From: a virus
Length of the DNA stretch: 64,000 bases
Virus record (IMG/VR): IMGVR_UViG_3300025121_000282
Location: 1 to 64,000 of that record
Strand: one strand, 5' to 3'
Made by a program: the position numbers and the translations under genes. Positions 45,576-54,781 of the stretch are shown in pieces (positions within the stretch are counted from its first letter, which is position 1; each line of letters opens with the position of its first letter). Below the pieces are notes generated by a model. That model searched no databases and was not told the origin of the DNA. It was given only the letters and a program-made list of their open reading frames with translations.

Positions 45576-48407
45576 ATGTCCGAAGGAATCAATAAAATAC
45601 TACGCAGTTTGCTTGTACTTAATGACAAGCCCGACCAAGAGAATGCAGCTAGGAATTTTGAACAGGTTTTAGTATATAGAATAGACTTTACTGAAGATGA
45701 AGAGAAAGAGATCTTTAATAAAATAAAGAACCACTTTTCTACCTATAGAGAAACCCCTACTATTCAAGACTTGCGTGATGCATTTGAGTTAGAAAAGAAT
45801 CCTGGGGCCATTTTAGTTTTAGATGAAATTTCGAAAGAACCTTGTTACGTCCGCAGTTCTTTTGAAGCTTTGGTTATGGGAGAACTGGAGAAGCAAAGAA
45901 TAGCCAAAATCCATATTTTGGCCAAAGAGTCAGCGCACATAGCATCACATGGCTTAAAAATAGGCAAAGTAGAGCTAAAGGGAGTCAATGATGCCATTCG
46001 TCATTTCACCGGTGGAGCCGACTCTCTACTTGTGATGAATAACGGCGTCAGATTGTCTGGCGATGTGACCCAGGACCATGACGACTTTATAGAAGAAGTT
46101 GAGTACACCCACTCGCACCCAGAAGAAGCTTATGGGTGCCTTACTGGTATAATCCAGGTTGATGAAGGGTGTATGGGGGTAAAACCCTCTGAATTCTGGG
46201 CACACGCTGCATACAGCGGGGGGTTGAAATGTATTAGTGGGGGGTCACGTATTTTTGATAGCAGAGTAGGCATTTTACGTGAAGCCCGAGATGTATACCA
46301 GAATGGTGCCGTAGGTCTGTACACCCACTCATTAAACCACGCCACTGGACAAATCGAATTGGCTGGCGTTAGCCACATACAAGAAAACGGAGTTCGACCT
46401 GTATTTGTACTTGAAAGCTCTCAAGGCCGACAGACAGGGGTCTCAGACAACCACCCATTTCTTACACCTAATGGGTACGTAGAACTTAAGGACCTTAAGA
46501 TTGGAGATTGGATTGCAGTTCCATCTCGTCTTCCAATCCCACTCAGTGCAACCAATCAATTTACTGATGCTCATGCAAAATTGATTGGCTATATGCTGGG
46601 GGGCGGATACATGAACAAAGGTCTGACTTTTGTTACTGTGTCTGACGCCATTAGAACAGATTTTATTGAGCAACTGGTTACTATGGGGTATGTAGAAGGA
46701 AAAGCTACCCCATTACACCCACATTTTCGGTCCACATTTCCCAAAACTAGAGTGCCCACATTACGTATGGGCCATTCTGCTCGTAGTACTAAACGTTATT
46801 GTGCTTCCCCATTGTTACTGTTATTACAATCTTTGGGGCTAATGGGTAAAATTGCGTCCACCAAATTTATTCCAAATCAGCTGTGGTCTATGTCGGATCA
46901 TCAGTTAAAATTACTGGTTGGGGCCATGTGGTCCACTGATGGCCACCTCTCTGTGTGGCGCAATGGTAAGGGTAAAAGGGTACCATCAGTCAAAATTAAG
47001 TACACCACCAAAAGTAGACAACTGGGGGCAGATTTACAATTAGTCTTGCAACGTTTGGGGATTCGTACCTCGTTGGACCGGCACTGGGTTAAATACAAAG
47101 GAGAACGAAGACTGTATTGGACAATAGCAGTTATAGGCCATTCGGCTAAATTCAAATTCTTAACAGACATTGTGGTGATTGGCAAGACTGAAGCTTGTCG
47201 TCTTGCTATTGAAGCGCTTGAGACCCAGCGTGATACATGTGATGACCACATACCTCTGTCTGTATTTAAGAATGTCAAGATTCCACTTCGGGCTGTAAAC
47301 AAAACAGGCAAGACCCCTGTTTACATTGGTTCTATAACCAAGAAGCAAAAAAAAGTGTCTAGAACTGTGGCACTACAATTTGCTTCTGTGCTGAATGACC
47401 CTAGTATCAATACACTGTTGAGTGACCATTTAAACTGGGAACAGGTCCGCTCGATAGTGTGTACTGGTGAGGAGATGACATATGACCTGTCTGTGCCGTC
47501 TAACGAGAACTTTGTTGTAGACGGCTTTGTTACCCACAACACTACTTTTGCTTTAAACTGGGCATACTTTACTGCTGTGTTTCTTAGGAAGAATGCTGAG
47601 TATTTTAGCCTGGAAATGCCATACAAACAGGTTAGACGCATACTAAAGGTGATGCATTCTACTCATTGGAAGTTTACTGATGCACCTTCTGAGGGTGGTC
47701 TCGGGTGGGAACCACTAGAATATAAGAAAGTGCGAGATGGCAAACTAACCCCAATTGAGTTAGAGCGCCTTAAGTACATATCCAAGGACCTTTCAAATCA
47801 AGAGTTACATGGGGCAATACACGTAGTCAAACCCGACCGTGAAGTAACTATAGCAGACCTTAGATTTGTAGCCGAGGCCCAGCATAAGAAGACACCTCTC
47901 TCTGTTATATTTATAGACTACTTGCAATTAGTACAGTCTTCGGATAAGTCTTTAAGGTCAACTACAGAACGGCAAAATGAAGTAGCCCGCGCAGGTAAGC
48001 ACCTCGCCATGAATTTCAATGGTGGTGCAGGGATAGCGGTGATAGGCCTGTGGCAGATCAATAACGAAGGCTACAAACACGCCCAGAAGAAAATGGAAGC
48101 TAAGGAAGAAAAGAAAGGTGGTGTATACGATTTGTCTCACCTTTCTTGGGCAAACGAACTAAAGAATGCCGCCGATTATGTTACATACACCTATGTTGAT
48201 GATGACCTTCGTGCTACAAACGAGGCCATTATAGGCAATATGAAAAACAGAGATAATAGCATCTTTTCTGAAGCTAGAATGAGAGTTGAATGGGGGCAAC
48301 GTAAGTTGGAGTCCCTAATGATCAACTCACCCCTATCTGCCAACAAATCATTTGAAACAGCAGGCGTGAAGGACTTAGACATCGATGTCCTCCTCGGCGG
48401 TCCTTAA
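45576..48407 (+). CDS. dnaB: DnaB-type replicative helicase interrupted by an intein
   Basis: The hexameric replication helicase. The extein has an N-terminal helical domain (about 1-145) and a RecA-like core: AAYSGGLK joined to TTFALNWAYF re-forms Walker A, then AEYFSLEMPYKQVRRI, VIFIDYLQLVQ (Walker B), and LWQINNEGYK then ANELKNAADYVTYTYV. After intein removal the protein is about 506 aa, close to the DnaB size. It follows a putative loader and precedes the CHC2 zinc protein, in the order expected for a primosome. The next gene begins 23 bases before its stop. Confidence 0.94.
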   Translation: MSEGINKILRSLLVLNDKPDQENAARNFEQVLVYRIDFTEDEEKEIFNKIKNHFSTYRETPTIQDLRDAFELEKNPGAILVLDEISKEPCYVRSSFEALVMGELEKQRIAKIHILAKESAHIASHGLKIGKVELKGVNDAIRHFTGGADSLLVMNNGVRLSGDVTQDHDDFIEEVEYTHSHPEEAYGCLTGIIQVDEGCMGVKPSEFWAHAAYSGGLKCISGGSRIFDSRVGILREARDVYQNGAVGLYTHSLNHATGQIELAGVSHIQENGVRPVFVLESSQGRQTGVSDNHPFLTPNGYVELKDLKIGDWIAVPSRLPIPLSATNQFTDAHAKLIGYMLGGGYMNKGLTFVTVSDAIRTDFIEQLVTMGYVEGKATPLHPHFRSTFPKTRVPTLRMGHSARSTKRYCASPLLLLLQSLGLMGKIASTKFIPNQLWSMSDHQLKLLVGAMWSTDGHLSVWRNGKGKRVPSVKIKYTTKSRQLGADLQLVLQRLGIRTSLDRHWVKYKGERRLYWTIAVIGHSAKFKFLTDIVVIGKTEACRLAIEALETQRDTCDDHIPLSVFKNVKIPLRAVNKTGKTPVYIGSITKKQKKVSRTVALQFASVLNDPSINTLLSDHLNWEQVRSIVCTGEEMTYDLSVPSNENFVVDGFVTHNTTFALNWAYFTAVFLRKNAEYFSLEMPYKQVRRILKVMHSTHWKFTDAPSEGGLGWEPLEYKKVRDGKLTPIELERLKYISKDLSNQELHGAIHVVKPDREVTIADLRFVAEAQHKKTPLSVIFIDYLQLVQSSDKSLRSTTERQNEVARAGKHLAMNFNGGAGIAVIGLWQINNEGYKHAQKKMEAKEEKKGGVYDLSHLSWANELKNAADYVTYTYVDDDLRATNEAIIGNMKNRDNSIFSEARMRVEWGQRKLESLMINSPLSANKSFETAGVKDLDIDVLLGGP
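46230..47540 (+). mobile_element. Intein inside DnaB Walker A; endonuclease probably decaying
   Basis: The intein spans residues 219-655 (437 aa), starts with Cys (CISGGSRIFDSRVG) and ends GFVTHN before extein Thr. The first LAGLIDADG motif reads IGYMLGGG, where the catalytic Asp should be but Gly343 occurs, while the second (GAMWSTDG) keeps its Asp. Splicing residues look intact. Homing activity may therefore be lost. The insertion point lies after the Walker A Lys and before the following Thr. Confidence 0.92.
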
Positions 48408-48984
48408 AGAAGCACAAGACGAATTACGACGTAAAGAAAACCTTGCTAAAAGAATAGCACGTATTAAAGAGTGTGCCAAAATACATGATGTGATCAAGCA
48501 CCATGGGCTTGAAGTGAGAAATGGTCCTGAGTATGGTGACGACTCCCCATGCAAGTGCCCCTTTCATGGGTATGACAACAGACCTTCTGCTATGGTGTAC
48601 TACCACAGTAACACGTTTTATTGCTTTAAGTGTAAAAAATCGCACGACTTGGTTGGCTTGGAATCCCAACTGTCCAACACCACGTATTTCTCTGCACTCA
48701 GGATTTTAGAGTTTAGGTACAGTCTTCCTTTTATAGGGGAAGAAAAAGAAGAAGTAGAAGAAGTAGAAGAAGTTAAGATCGAAGATATAATATACGCTCT
48801 TAAGAAAAATTTGATAAGGAATAAGGGTGTAGCATCGCTAAACACCTATTTAAAAATATTTAAAGCTTTGGACATGGTGTCATATGACAACCATTTACCA
48901 GACGCAGACACAGATAAGCTTAAAGCAATACTGGTCAAAATTACAGATAGGATGAAAGAACTGTATGAACGAAGAGTTTGTTGA
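48385..48984 (+). CDS. Stand-alone CHC2-type primase zinc-binding protein
   Basis: The region DSPCKCPFHGYDNRPSAMVY then FYCFKCKKSHD (about 53-88) is a CHC2 zinc finger as at the N terminus of bacterial DnaG (Cys58, His61, Cys80, Cys83). The rest is a Glu-rich helical section (EEKEEVEEVEEV, with repeated GAAGTAGAA codons) and a helical C terminus. No TOPRIM domain is present. It would supply the DNA-recognition domain missing from the primase at 16340. Its ATG is inside the 3' end of dnaB, coupling it to the helicase. Confidence 0.85.
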   Translation: MSSSAVLKEAQDELRRKENLAKRIARIKECAKIHDVIKHHGLEVRNGPEYGDDSPCKCPFHGYDNRPSAMVYYHSNTFYCFKCKKSHDLVGLESQLSNTTYFSALRILEFRYSLPFIGEEKEEVEEVEEVKIEDIIYALKKNLIRNKGVASLNTYLKIFKALDMVSYDNHLPDADTDKLKAILVKITDRMKELYERRVC

Positions 48985-49147
48985 TTGTCGATGTTGCAGG
49001 TGTGGCAGGGGAATTCGAGTCCTTATAACCGTCTCTCAGTCTAAAAGTGCCATGTGTAAGTCATGTAAAGAGAAATACGCTTTCGTGACTAAACTCAATA
49101 CAGACACAGAGTCCCGGTTTACAAATAAACACGGTGTTATTTATTGA
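48965..49147 (+). CDS. Small zinc-ribbon protein, 60 aa
   Basis: Two CxxC pairs (CRCCRCGRG near 8-15 and CKSCKEK near 31-37) suggest a zinc ribbon. It starts about 20 bases before the stop of the CHC2 gene and overlaps the next start by 14 bases. Function unknown. Proteins of this type are often RNA polymerase or DNA-binding accessory factors. Confidence 0.55.
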   Translation: MNEEFVDCRCCRCGRGIRVLITVSQSKSAMCKSCKEKYAFVTKLNTDTESRFTNKHGVIY

Positions 49148-49562
49148 AGTGTCTAACTATACAAAGATAAACTTTAACGGAGTTTATGAAAAATTTTTAG
49201 TCATTCGGATGGAAAACGGGGTTATAGAGCCTCAGTGGGCTCAATTATACAGTCAAATACTGAACACTGACTGGCTTAGAGACCTTATACCGATGGTCCC
49301 GGAAGACGTGTGGTTGGAGGCTACACGGTACAGGAACACTAACAAACTACAAACCTATATAAGAATGGAAAAAGGTCAGTACTACAGAAAAGTACCAGCA
49401 GAATATAGGTGCTGTAGAATAACACAACAGTGTGACGTGGCACAACAAAAGTGCACACTTTTTGTGACTGCACCTGTCTGTTTCGAGTCTGACACTTTTC
49501 AGCTTAGAGAAGTGTTAATGGCTTGGAAAGAAAAACACCACGTAATCGTAACGTTTGCATGA
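49134..49562 (+). CDS. Hypothetical protein, 142 aa
   Basis: Starts at GTG 49134 within the preceding gene. The centre has several cysteines (EYRCCRITQQCDVAQQKC, about 91-108) without a clear pair pattern. Lies immediately before the DNA polymerase. Unknown function. Confidence 0.55.
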   Translation: MLFIEVSNYTKINFNGVYEKFLVIRMENGVIEPQWAQLYSQILNTDWLRDLIPMVPEDVWLEATRYRNTNKLQTYIRMEKGQYYRKVPAEYRCCRITQQCDVAQQKCTLFVTAPVCFESDTFQLREVLMAWKEKHHVIVTFA

Positions 49563-49574
49563 GGAGCCACTAAT

Positions 49575-52352
49575 ATGGACATGTTTTCTTTGTCTCGCGC
49601 TATAGCGCGTCCCGACTGGTTGGACGAATGCAAAACCAGGGTGGTCGGGTCATTACAGGAACTGTCGGATTTGGTGGACGAGGTCTTATCTCAACCTAAG
49701 CCTTGTGTTGCCTCAGACATAGAGACCACGGGTCTGGACGCCAGGGTATACAGAGCAGACCAGCTTGACATAATAGAAAAAATACGTAGAGAGAAGCCCA
49801 TCCAATATAGAGAGTGGTCTCCTAGTGAAATAGAATGGGTACACAAAGTAGGGCACACCACTATAGATAAAGTTTGTGGCATTGGTTTATCACCGAATGG
49901 CATACGGGGGTACTATATACCCCTGCGTCACAGACCTTGGGATGCAAATTGCTCCAACTTGCCAATTCCACAGACTGTGGAAATACTAAAAAAGTTGTAC
50001 GCCAACGCTACCATTGTAGAACACCACTCTAAATATGATAATGAGGTTATGGAGTATGACCTAGGTATACCCATGTCTGGTATCAGTTTGCACGATACCA
50101 TGATAAAACATTATGTTCTAAATTCCAACGCTAAACGCCATGGTCTTAAGGGACTGGCTAAAGATTTGTTGGACATGTCGATGATTGAGTTGGAAGACTT
50201 ATTTCCTCATGCTGTAGGAAAAGGGAAGAAAGAACGGGTAGAAGTTCAAAATCTTTTCCCTGAAGAGATTGAAGAGTACGGGTGCAGTGACGTCATTGTT
50301 ACATACCGCTTGGATAAATTTTTAGACTACCACTGCTGGATTAAGAGGGGCACACGGATAGATCAGCACTCTCATTTTTCGCACCCAAACGGCTCCATGC
50401 GGGTTAAAGAGGTAGACAGCTTTAAAAATTTGGTTCAGTCTTTAGAAAATCCTATTAATAATGAAAAGCAGCACGGGGAGTGGGTCAATCTCTTTGTTTT
50501 CCAGAGAGACCTGCTGTCAATAGAACACAGACTGGTAGACGCCATTAGAGATACTGAGAGGCGCAGAGTCAAACTTAACATACCTATGTTGGAGCAAAAC
50601 AAGGCCAACATAATTGTAAAACTTGCTAAGATTGAACGAGAAATTCTTTCTGAATTAGGGGAAAAGGCTCTGGTCCGTATAGAGTCAGAACCTAACCCGT
50701 GGTATTGCAGTTTGAGGTCTGCTAGGGACCTGTCTGTTTTAATATACCATAACTTGGGTTTTAAACCCCTGGAAAACTTTGCAGGAACAACGGGCCCAGG
50801 AGCGGGGAATAAGGCAGCAGTGGACGCCACTGCTTCTACGGATGCTGCAATTCTGGCCGACTTGATTAAAGAAAATCCTAAAAATAAAAACATAACAATA
50901 CTGCAAAAAATACTTGACTACAGAGCCTTAGACAAGGCTCTGATGTCTTATTACGAGCCTGTTCTTCAGTCAGTTGATCCCAATGGGGAGGCCAGAATAT
51001 CGTATAGCCCCTGGTCTGTAGATACCGGTCGTCTCGCTGCAAGGTCAGGTAATTACCTAGTTGATGGATACTCTGAAGTACAGTGGCACGCCATCCCGTC
51101 TCCGGATGAACTCTCTCCTCAAGAAGTGAATGACCTTAAGAGTATGGTCGTCCCTAGAGAGGGGTACATACTCTGTTCTGCCGATTTTAGTGGTGAAGAA
51201 CTGAGGATTGCCGCAAACCTATCTAGAGAAGAGAAATGGATCAAAGAGTTTCTGGAGGGTACTGGGGATCTACACTCTATTACGGCTAGAATTCTATACG
51301 ACCTGGGTGACAATGGCACACCTACCAAGTCTCAGAGACAGGCAGGTAAGAGAACCAATTTTGCCAAATTATATGGTGGAGGTGGCCCCGCCATAGCCCG
51401 CGCAGTGGGGGCTGCGGACGCAAGTGAGGGCTGGCGCCTAGCAGGCAAGCTCGAATCCGGTCTCCCAGGAATTGCCGCGTGGCAAAAGCGTCAGGAGAGC
51501 GTGGCGAAGCAGCTTGGATTTGTAGTTACAGCTGCAAAGCGCGTCAGATTAGTTCCGCAGATGTTCCCGGATGTAGCAGACGAGCGTGAGTTCCGCAAGA
51601 TTTACGCGTATGGGGTAAGAACGTCAATCAATACTGTTGTCCAGGGCACCGCAGCAGACATTATCAAGTTGGCTATGTCTCTATTAAGGAATAGATTTAA
51701 AAAAGAAGGTTGGAGTATGGACATTGTGGCTATGTTGCACAACGTTCACGACGAGATACTATTTGAAATCAACCTGAAGTGGCTGCACAAAGTTATCCCT
51801 GTTATCGTTGAGTGTATGGAGATGAAGAATATCCTAATGAAACTGTGGGGGTGGGTTGTCCCACTTGTTATTGAGCCCGCTATCGGCATGGACTGGACTG
51901 CCAAATACAAGTGGGAGTCCATACACAAACCCCCGTGTGAGAACTGCAAGGATGGGATTCCCGCAGAGTCCAAGAAAGATTACGAGTGTGGAAAGTGTGG
52001 CAGGCAGGTAGTTCCAAAAGAGTGGGGGGTCAGCCAAGAGGACATAGATGCAGAAACATCCAAAATAAGTAGCCACGCCACCCTTAAAGTACTACAGCCC
52101 AAAGAGGAACCTCGACCAGTACCTGTTATGCTACAGTCCGGTGTTATTAGATACAAACTGGCAAGCCCGCTGAGTAAACGCACGGCACAGCTATTGTTTA
52201 CTGCTGTGAATGCATCCCAGGGTTCAGAGCCCCTGGTTGTTTATGATTCTGTAGGGAATGTGATTTTTGACGAATCTGAGGGGATTAAGATTGACTACAA
52301 CCTGTTCAAAGAGAACGTAGACAAGCATCATTTGGTTGGTGTGTTGAATTGA
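49575..52352 (+). CDS. polA: Family A DNA polymerase with 3'-5' exonuclease and C-terminal zinc-ribbon extension
   Basis: The replicative polymerase. The exonuclease domain starts with ASDIETTGLD (Asp48, Glu50). Polymerase motif A is DFSGEELRIA (537-546), motif B is RQAGKRTNFAKLYG (Arg588, Lys592, Phe596, Tyr600) and motif C is HDE (725-727). Phe596 corresponds to the residue that gives E. coli Pol I its discrimination against dideoxynucleotides. After about residue 780 an extension contains a zinc ribbon (Cys788, 791, 805, 808) and QLLF near 872, resembling a clamp-binding motif. No 5' nuclease domain is present. AGGAG precedes the ATG. The call is secure, the extension role is inference. 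Confidence 0.96.
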   Translation: MDMFSLSRAIARPDWLDECKTRVVGSLQELSDLVDEVLSQPKPCVASDIETTGLDARVYRADQLDIIEKIRREKPIQYREWSPSEIEWVHKVGHTTIDKVCGIGLSPNGIRGYYIPLRHRPWDANCSNLPIPQTVEILKKLYANATIVEHHSKYDNEVMEYDLGIPMSGISLHDTMIKHYVLNSNAKRHGLKGLAKDLLDMSMIELEDLFPHAVGKGKKERVEVQNLFPEEIEEYGCSDVIVTYRLDKFLDYHCWIKRGTRIDQHSHFSHPNGSMRVKEVDSFKNLVQSLENPINNEKQHGEWVNLFVFQRDLLSIEHRLVDAIRDTERRRVKLNIPMLEQNKANIIVKLAKIEREILSELGEKALVRIESEPNPWYCSLRSARDLSVLIYHNLGFKPLENFAGTTGPGAGNKAAVDATASTDAAILADLIKENPKNKNITILQKILDYRALDKALMSYYEPVLQSVDPNGEARISYSPWSVDTGRLAARSGNYLVDGYSEVQWHAIPSPDELSPQEVNDLKSMVVPREGYILCSADFSGEELRIAANLSREEKWIKEFLEGTGDLHSITARILYDLGDNGTPTKSQRQAGKRTNFAKLYGGGGPAIARAVGAADASEGWRLAGKLESGLPGIAAWQKRQESVAKQLGFVVTAAKRVRLVPQMFPDVADEREFRKIYAYGVRTSINTVVQGTAADIIKLAMSLLRNRFKKEGWSMDIVAMLHNVHDEILFEINLKWLHKVIPVIVECMEMKNILMKLWGWVVPLVIEPAIGMDWTAKYKWESIHKPPCENCKDGIPAESKKDYECGKCGRQVVPKEWGVSQEDIDAETSKISSHATLKVLQPKEEPRPVPVMLQSGVIRYKLASPLSKRTAQLLFTAVNASQGSEPLVVYDSVGNVIFDESEGIKIDYNLFKENVDKHHLVGVLN

Positions 52353-52699
52353 AAGACCTAACTAGACAGTGCCTAGAAGACGTTAAGTCCGTAGATGCTG
52401 CAGCAACCATACAGGTATTGAGGCAGGGTTTCTGTAAGGGTTCCCCACCCTGTAGAAACCCTGGTTGTTTGTGGTCTGTGGCTAAAGGAACCTTGTTTGA
52501 GTCTAGAATAGCCACAAACTTCGACAGACTGCTAAACTCTGAAAAAGCTGACCCAAACGATAAAGAATTTGAGCACATAAGGAACCAGGACTTTAAGGAT
52601 GTAAATGCACCGACCAAGGTGTTTGTGTCTGGTTATACTTCCAAGCCTATTGTGGTTACCTCTGGGTCGGTTATAACTTTCTCTAAGAAGCCTACTTAA
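52349..52699 (+). CDS. Hypothetical protein, 116 aa
   Basis: TTG 52349 overlaps the polymerase stop (TTGA), so it is translationally coupled. A short Cys-rich segment (FCKGSPPCRNPGC, about 31-43) may bind metal. The rest is helical and charged. Unknown function. Confidence 0.55.
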   Translation: MKDLTRQCLEDVKSVDAAATIQVLRQGFCKGSPPCRNPGCLWSVAKGTLFESRIATNFDRLLNSEKADPNDKEFEHIRNQDFKDVNAPTKVFVSGYTSKPIVVTSGSVITFSKKPT

Positions 52700-52707
52700 C
52701 TGTATGT

Positions 52708-52732
52708 ACTCCGGATTGAAATACCCCGGAGT
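52708..52732 (+). promoter_or_regulatory. Hairpin sequestering the ribosome site of the gene at 52742
   Basis: ACTCCGG (52708-52714) pairs with CCGGAGT (52726-52732), 7 bases, 11-base loop. The 3' arm contains GGAG (52728-52731), the likely Shine-Dalgarno for ATG 52742, 10 bases downstream. GAAATAC is repeated in the loop (52718) and after the stem (52735). Two later leaders have the same logic (54804 and 56335). Confidence 0.55.
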
Positions 52733-52741
52733 GTGAAATAC

Positions 52742-53428
52742 ATGTCAGCAGATACTGAATACCCCACCACTAGGGTTATAATTAAGTCTCTTGGCGGAGT
52801 AGTTGTTGAACAACTAAACGAACAAGAGTACTTGGCAAAGATCCCGATCAATGCCCATGATAGTCCAGTCGGCAAACTCGCTGCACTCGCCTCTTTGGTG
52901 GGTAGTAATGGGCTTGCCGGTTCTGAGGTAGTAAACGAGTACCTAACTGGATTGGGATTTACGACTTGCTTAACTAGCCATTTGAGGTTTGTACTAAAAG
53001 AAATAGAAGCAAAAAGACTGACTTGGGGCGACGCCCTAAAAATGTTGCAAACGCCAGTAAGTCAGGACCTGATCTATAGAATAATTGTCAAGCCTATGGC
53101 ACTTGAACATCTGAGTATGTTCGTGTCAGACGGGATTAGTCACGGGTACGGCTTTGCCTGGGCAGATCGAGACACTATAATCATCGACCGGTTTCTTCCG
53201 GGTGATTTTATGTCTGAAATAAACGACCTACCTCAAGTGCAGTGGACTACCAACGAAAGTGGGTTTATTTCCGGATTCCAAAAGCCACTTTCAGGTGGCT
53301 GGCAATTGCTTCTGTGCCCCGGTAACAGTAAGCTGATACTGGGTGAGAGTACTGTACCCATGGCAGGCTTGTCTGTGAACGTACATAAGGAATTTAGGGT
53401 GTCATTCTCTACACCAGGAATATTTTAA
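52742..53428 (+). CDS. Hypothetical protein, 228 aa
   Basis: ATG 52742 (MSADTEYPTTRV) is preferred to a GTG three codons earlier. Mixed alpha/beta protein of unknown family with a Val/Ile-rich core, ending with the stretch FRVSFSTPGIF. The start lies downstream of a hairpin that hides its Shine-Dalgarno. The next gene overlaps its stop. Confidence 0.6.
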   Translation: MSADTEYPTTRVIIKSLGGVVVEQLNEQEYLAKIPINAHDSPVGKLAALASLVGSNGLAGSEVVNEYLTGLGFTTCLTSHLRFVLKEIEAKRLTWGDALKMLQTPVSQDLIYRIIVKPMALEHLSMFVSDGISHGYGFAWADRDTIIIDRFLPGDFMSEINDLPQVQWTTNESGFISGFQKPLSGGWQLLLCPGNSKLILGESTVPMAGLSVNVHKEFRVSFSTPGIF

Positions 53429-53970
53429 TGTCTACTAAAAAGGTTGGTGAGTACGAACCTTCTAAGGCTAAATTAATAGAGCATCGTAAGGTGCTGTGGT
53501 CCGCCAAGACTGTACCTGTATACTACGAGAAGTCCACGTGGAAGTTCTTTGCTTTTCCTGACCCGGCGGACCTAGAAAACATACTCACTGCTGAAACCAT
53601 GCATAAGCTATGCGACCAACTTGACGGGTGGGACAAGACCCAAGCCCATAAGTTTGTGTGGCACAAAGAGATTTGGATTGTGTTTGTAAATGACCTTAAG
53701 ACTTTTAGATTTGACCTCCATGTTGTAGACGTGGGCACCCACCCACTAATCTCGATAAGGTATAAAAACCAGCCGAACGGCTATTACAGCAAGACCACTA
53801 AAATCCCATACAGCCCCGTTGCTGAATCCACTCTAAGAACTTACCTGAAGACACTGAACAGCGATGTTGACAGAATTGTAAGTGAAGATTCTATCCGCAT
53901 GGCTTTCCCACTAGTTTTTGGGGAGAAACCGCCCGTATCTAAACGGTTCAAGCACTTGGAAATGGACTAA
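53428..53970 (+). CDS. Hypothetical protein, 180 aa
   Basis: Starts on the last base of the preceding stop. Rich in aromatics (about ten Trp/Tyr) and Lys, with an alpha/beta pattern (KFVWHKEIWIVFVNDLKTF, about 74-92). No membrane or cysteine motif. Unknown function. Confidence 0.6.
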   Translation: MSTKKVGEYEPSKAKLIEHRKVLWSAKTVPVYYEKSTWKFFAFPDPADLENILTAETMHKLCDQLDGWDKTQAHKFVWHKEIWIVFVNDLKTFRFDLHVVDVGTHPLISIRYKNQPNGYYSKTTKIPYSPVAESTLRTYLKTLNSDVDRIVSEDSIRMAFPLVFGEKPPVSKRFKHLEMD

Positions 53971-53975
53971 TTACA

Positions 53976-54290
53976 ATGTCTGTCACAAAATTTAATGTAG
54001 AATATACAGTTCGTGCTTGTCAGCCCAGTGTAAATGCCGCAGCCCCTGTTACAGAATACTTAGAAGTGCCATACCTAACAGTTGAGGCCTGGGTCGGTGC
54101 AATGAAGAAAGTGGGAAGTTTGGTATTTGACGATCCCATGTTTGGTAAGCTTGGTTTTGTTGATAGTAACGATGTTTGGCACACCCTCCATACACACGTT
54201 GTTACTACAGTTACAAGTCTGTCTCAAACTGATCGGAACTTTTTACAGACTCCAGAGAGCCGGGCACTACTACTTGGAAACAGGCCATAA
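53976..54290 (+). CDS. Hypothetical protein, 104 aa
   Basis: A small protein with a compact, mostly beta-like central part (TEYLEVPYLTVEAWVGAM, about 25-42), lying 6 bases after the previous gene. Function unknown. Confidence 0.55.
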   Translation: MSVTKFNVEYTVRACQPSVNAAAPVTEYLEVPYLTVEAWVGAMKKVGSLVFDDPMFGKLGFVDSNDVWHTLHTHVVTTVTSLSQTDRNFLQTPESRALLLGNRP

Positions 54291-54293
54291 ACA

Positions 54294-54749
54294 GTGTCTG
54301 GGTTCAAACGAGACGAGGTTGTAGCCCTTCCTGGGTTCGAATCAACAGACCGCAAAACTTGGCTCAGGCTGAACACAATCATGGCTGACGAAAATCTGAT
54401 GCGACGGTTACACATGGGCCTCCCAGTTGGAAATCTCAAAGACCGCACTCAAGACCTTTATTTTGTAGAAGCCGCTAAGCACTTTGGAATCCCAATCGAA
54501 GAAGTCACCCCAGAACAGCGTCGCCAGATGAAGGATATTCTATTCGGTCAGCTGTATGGTCAATCTGAAGAAGTAAAAGCACTTCGTGCTGAGGCCAAGT
54601 TCATGAATTTTGCCGAAGGCCTCCCTTATGGCATGCCAGACAAACTTGTGGAACAACCATCAGACAAATACAGACTTGCTAGACAGCAGGCAATGGCTAA
54701 CGTGTGGAGAATAGTGTACGGGTTGCCAGACGAGCCCACTGAAGACTAA
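54294..54749 (+). CDS. Hypothetical protein, 151 aa
   Basis: GTG start at 54294. A helical, Arg/Glu-rich chain with a conserved-looking FAEGLPYGMPDKLVEQ stretch near residue 105. No metal or membrane motifs. It ends before the structured leader at 54782. Unknown function. Confidence 0.55.
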   Translation: MSGFKRDEVVALPGFESTDRKTWLRLNTIMADENLMRRLHMGLPVGNLKDRTQDLYFVEAAKHFGIPIEEVTPEQRRQMKDILFGQLYGQSEEVKALRAEAKFMNFAEGLPYGMPDKLVEQPSDKYRLARQQAMANVWRIVYGLPDEPTED

Positions 54750-54781
54750 CCCTTTTATAAATACTGAAAATACCAGTGCTT

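Noticed and set aside
48740-48777. GAAGTAGAA repeats in the CHC2 gene as a satellite
   Set aside because: They encode a Glu/Val-rich helical linker and are too short to suggest a separate element.
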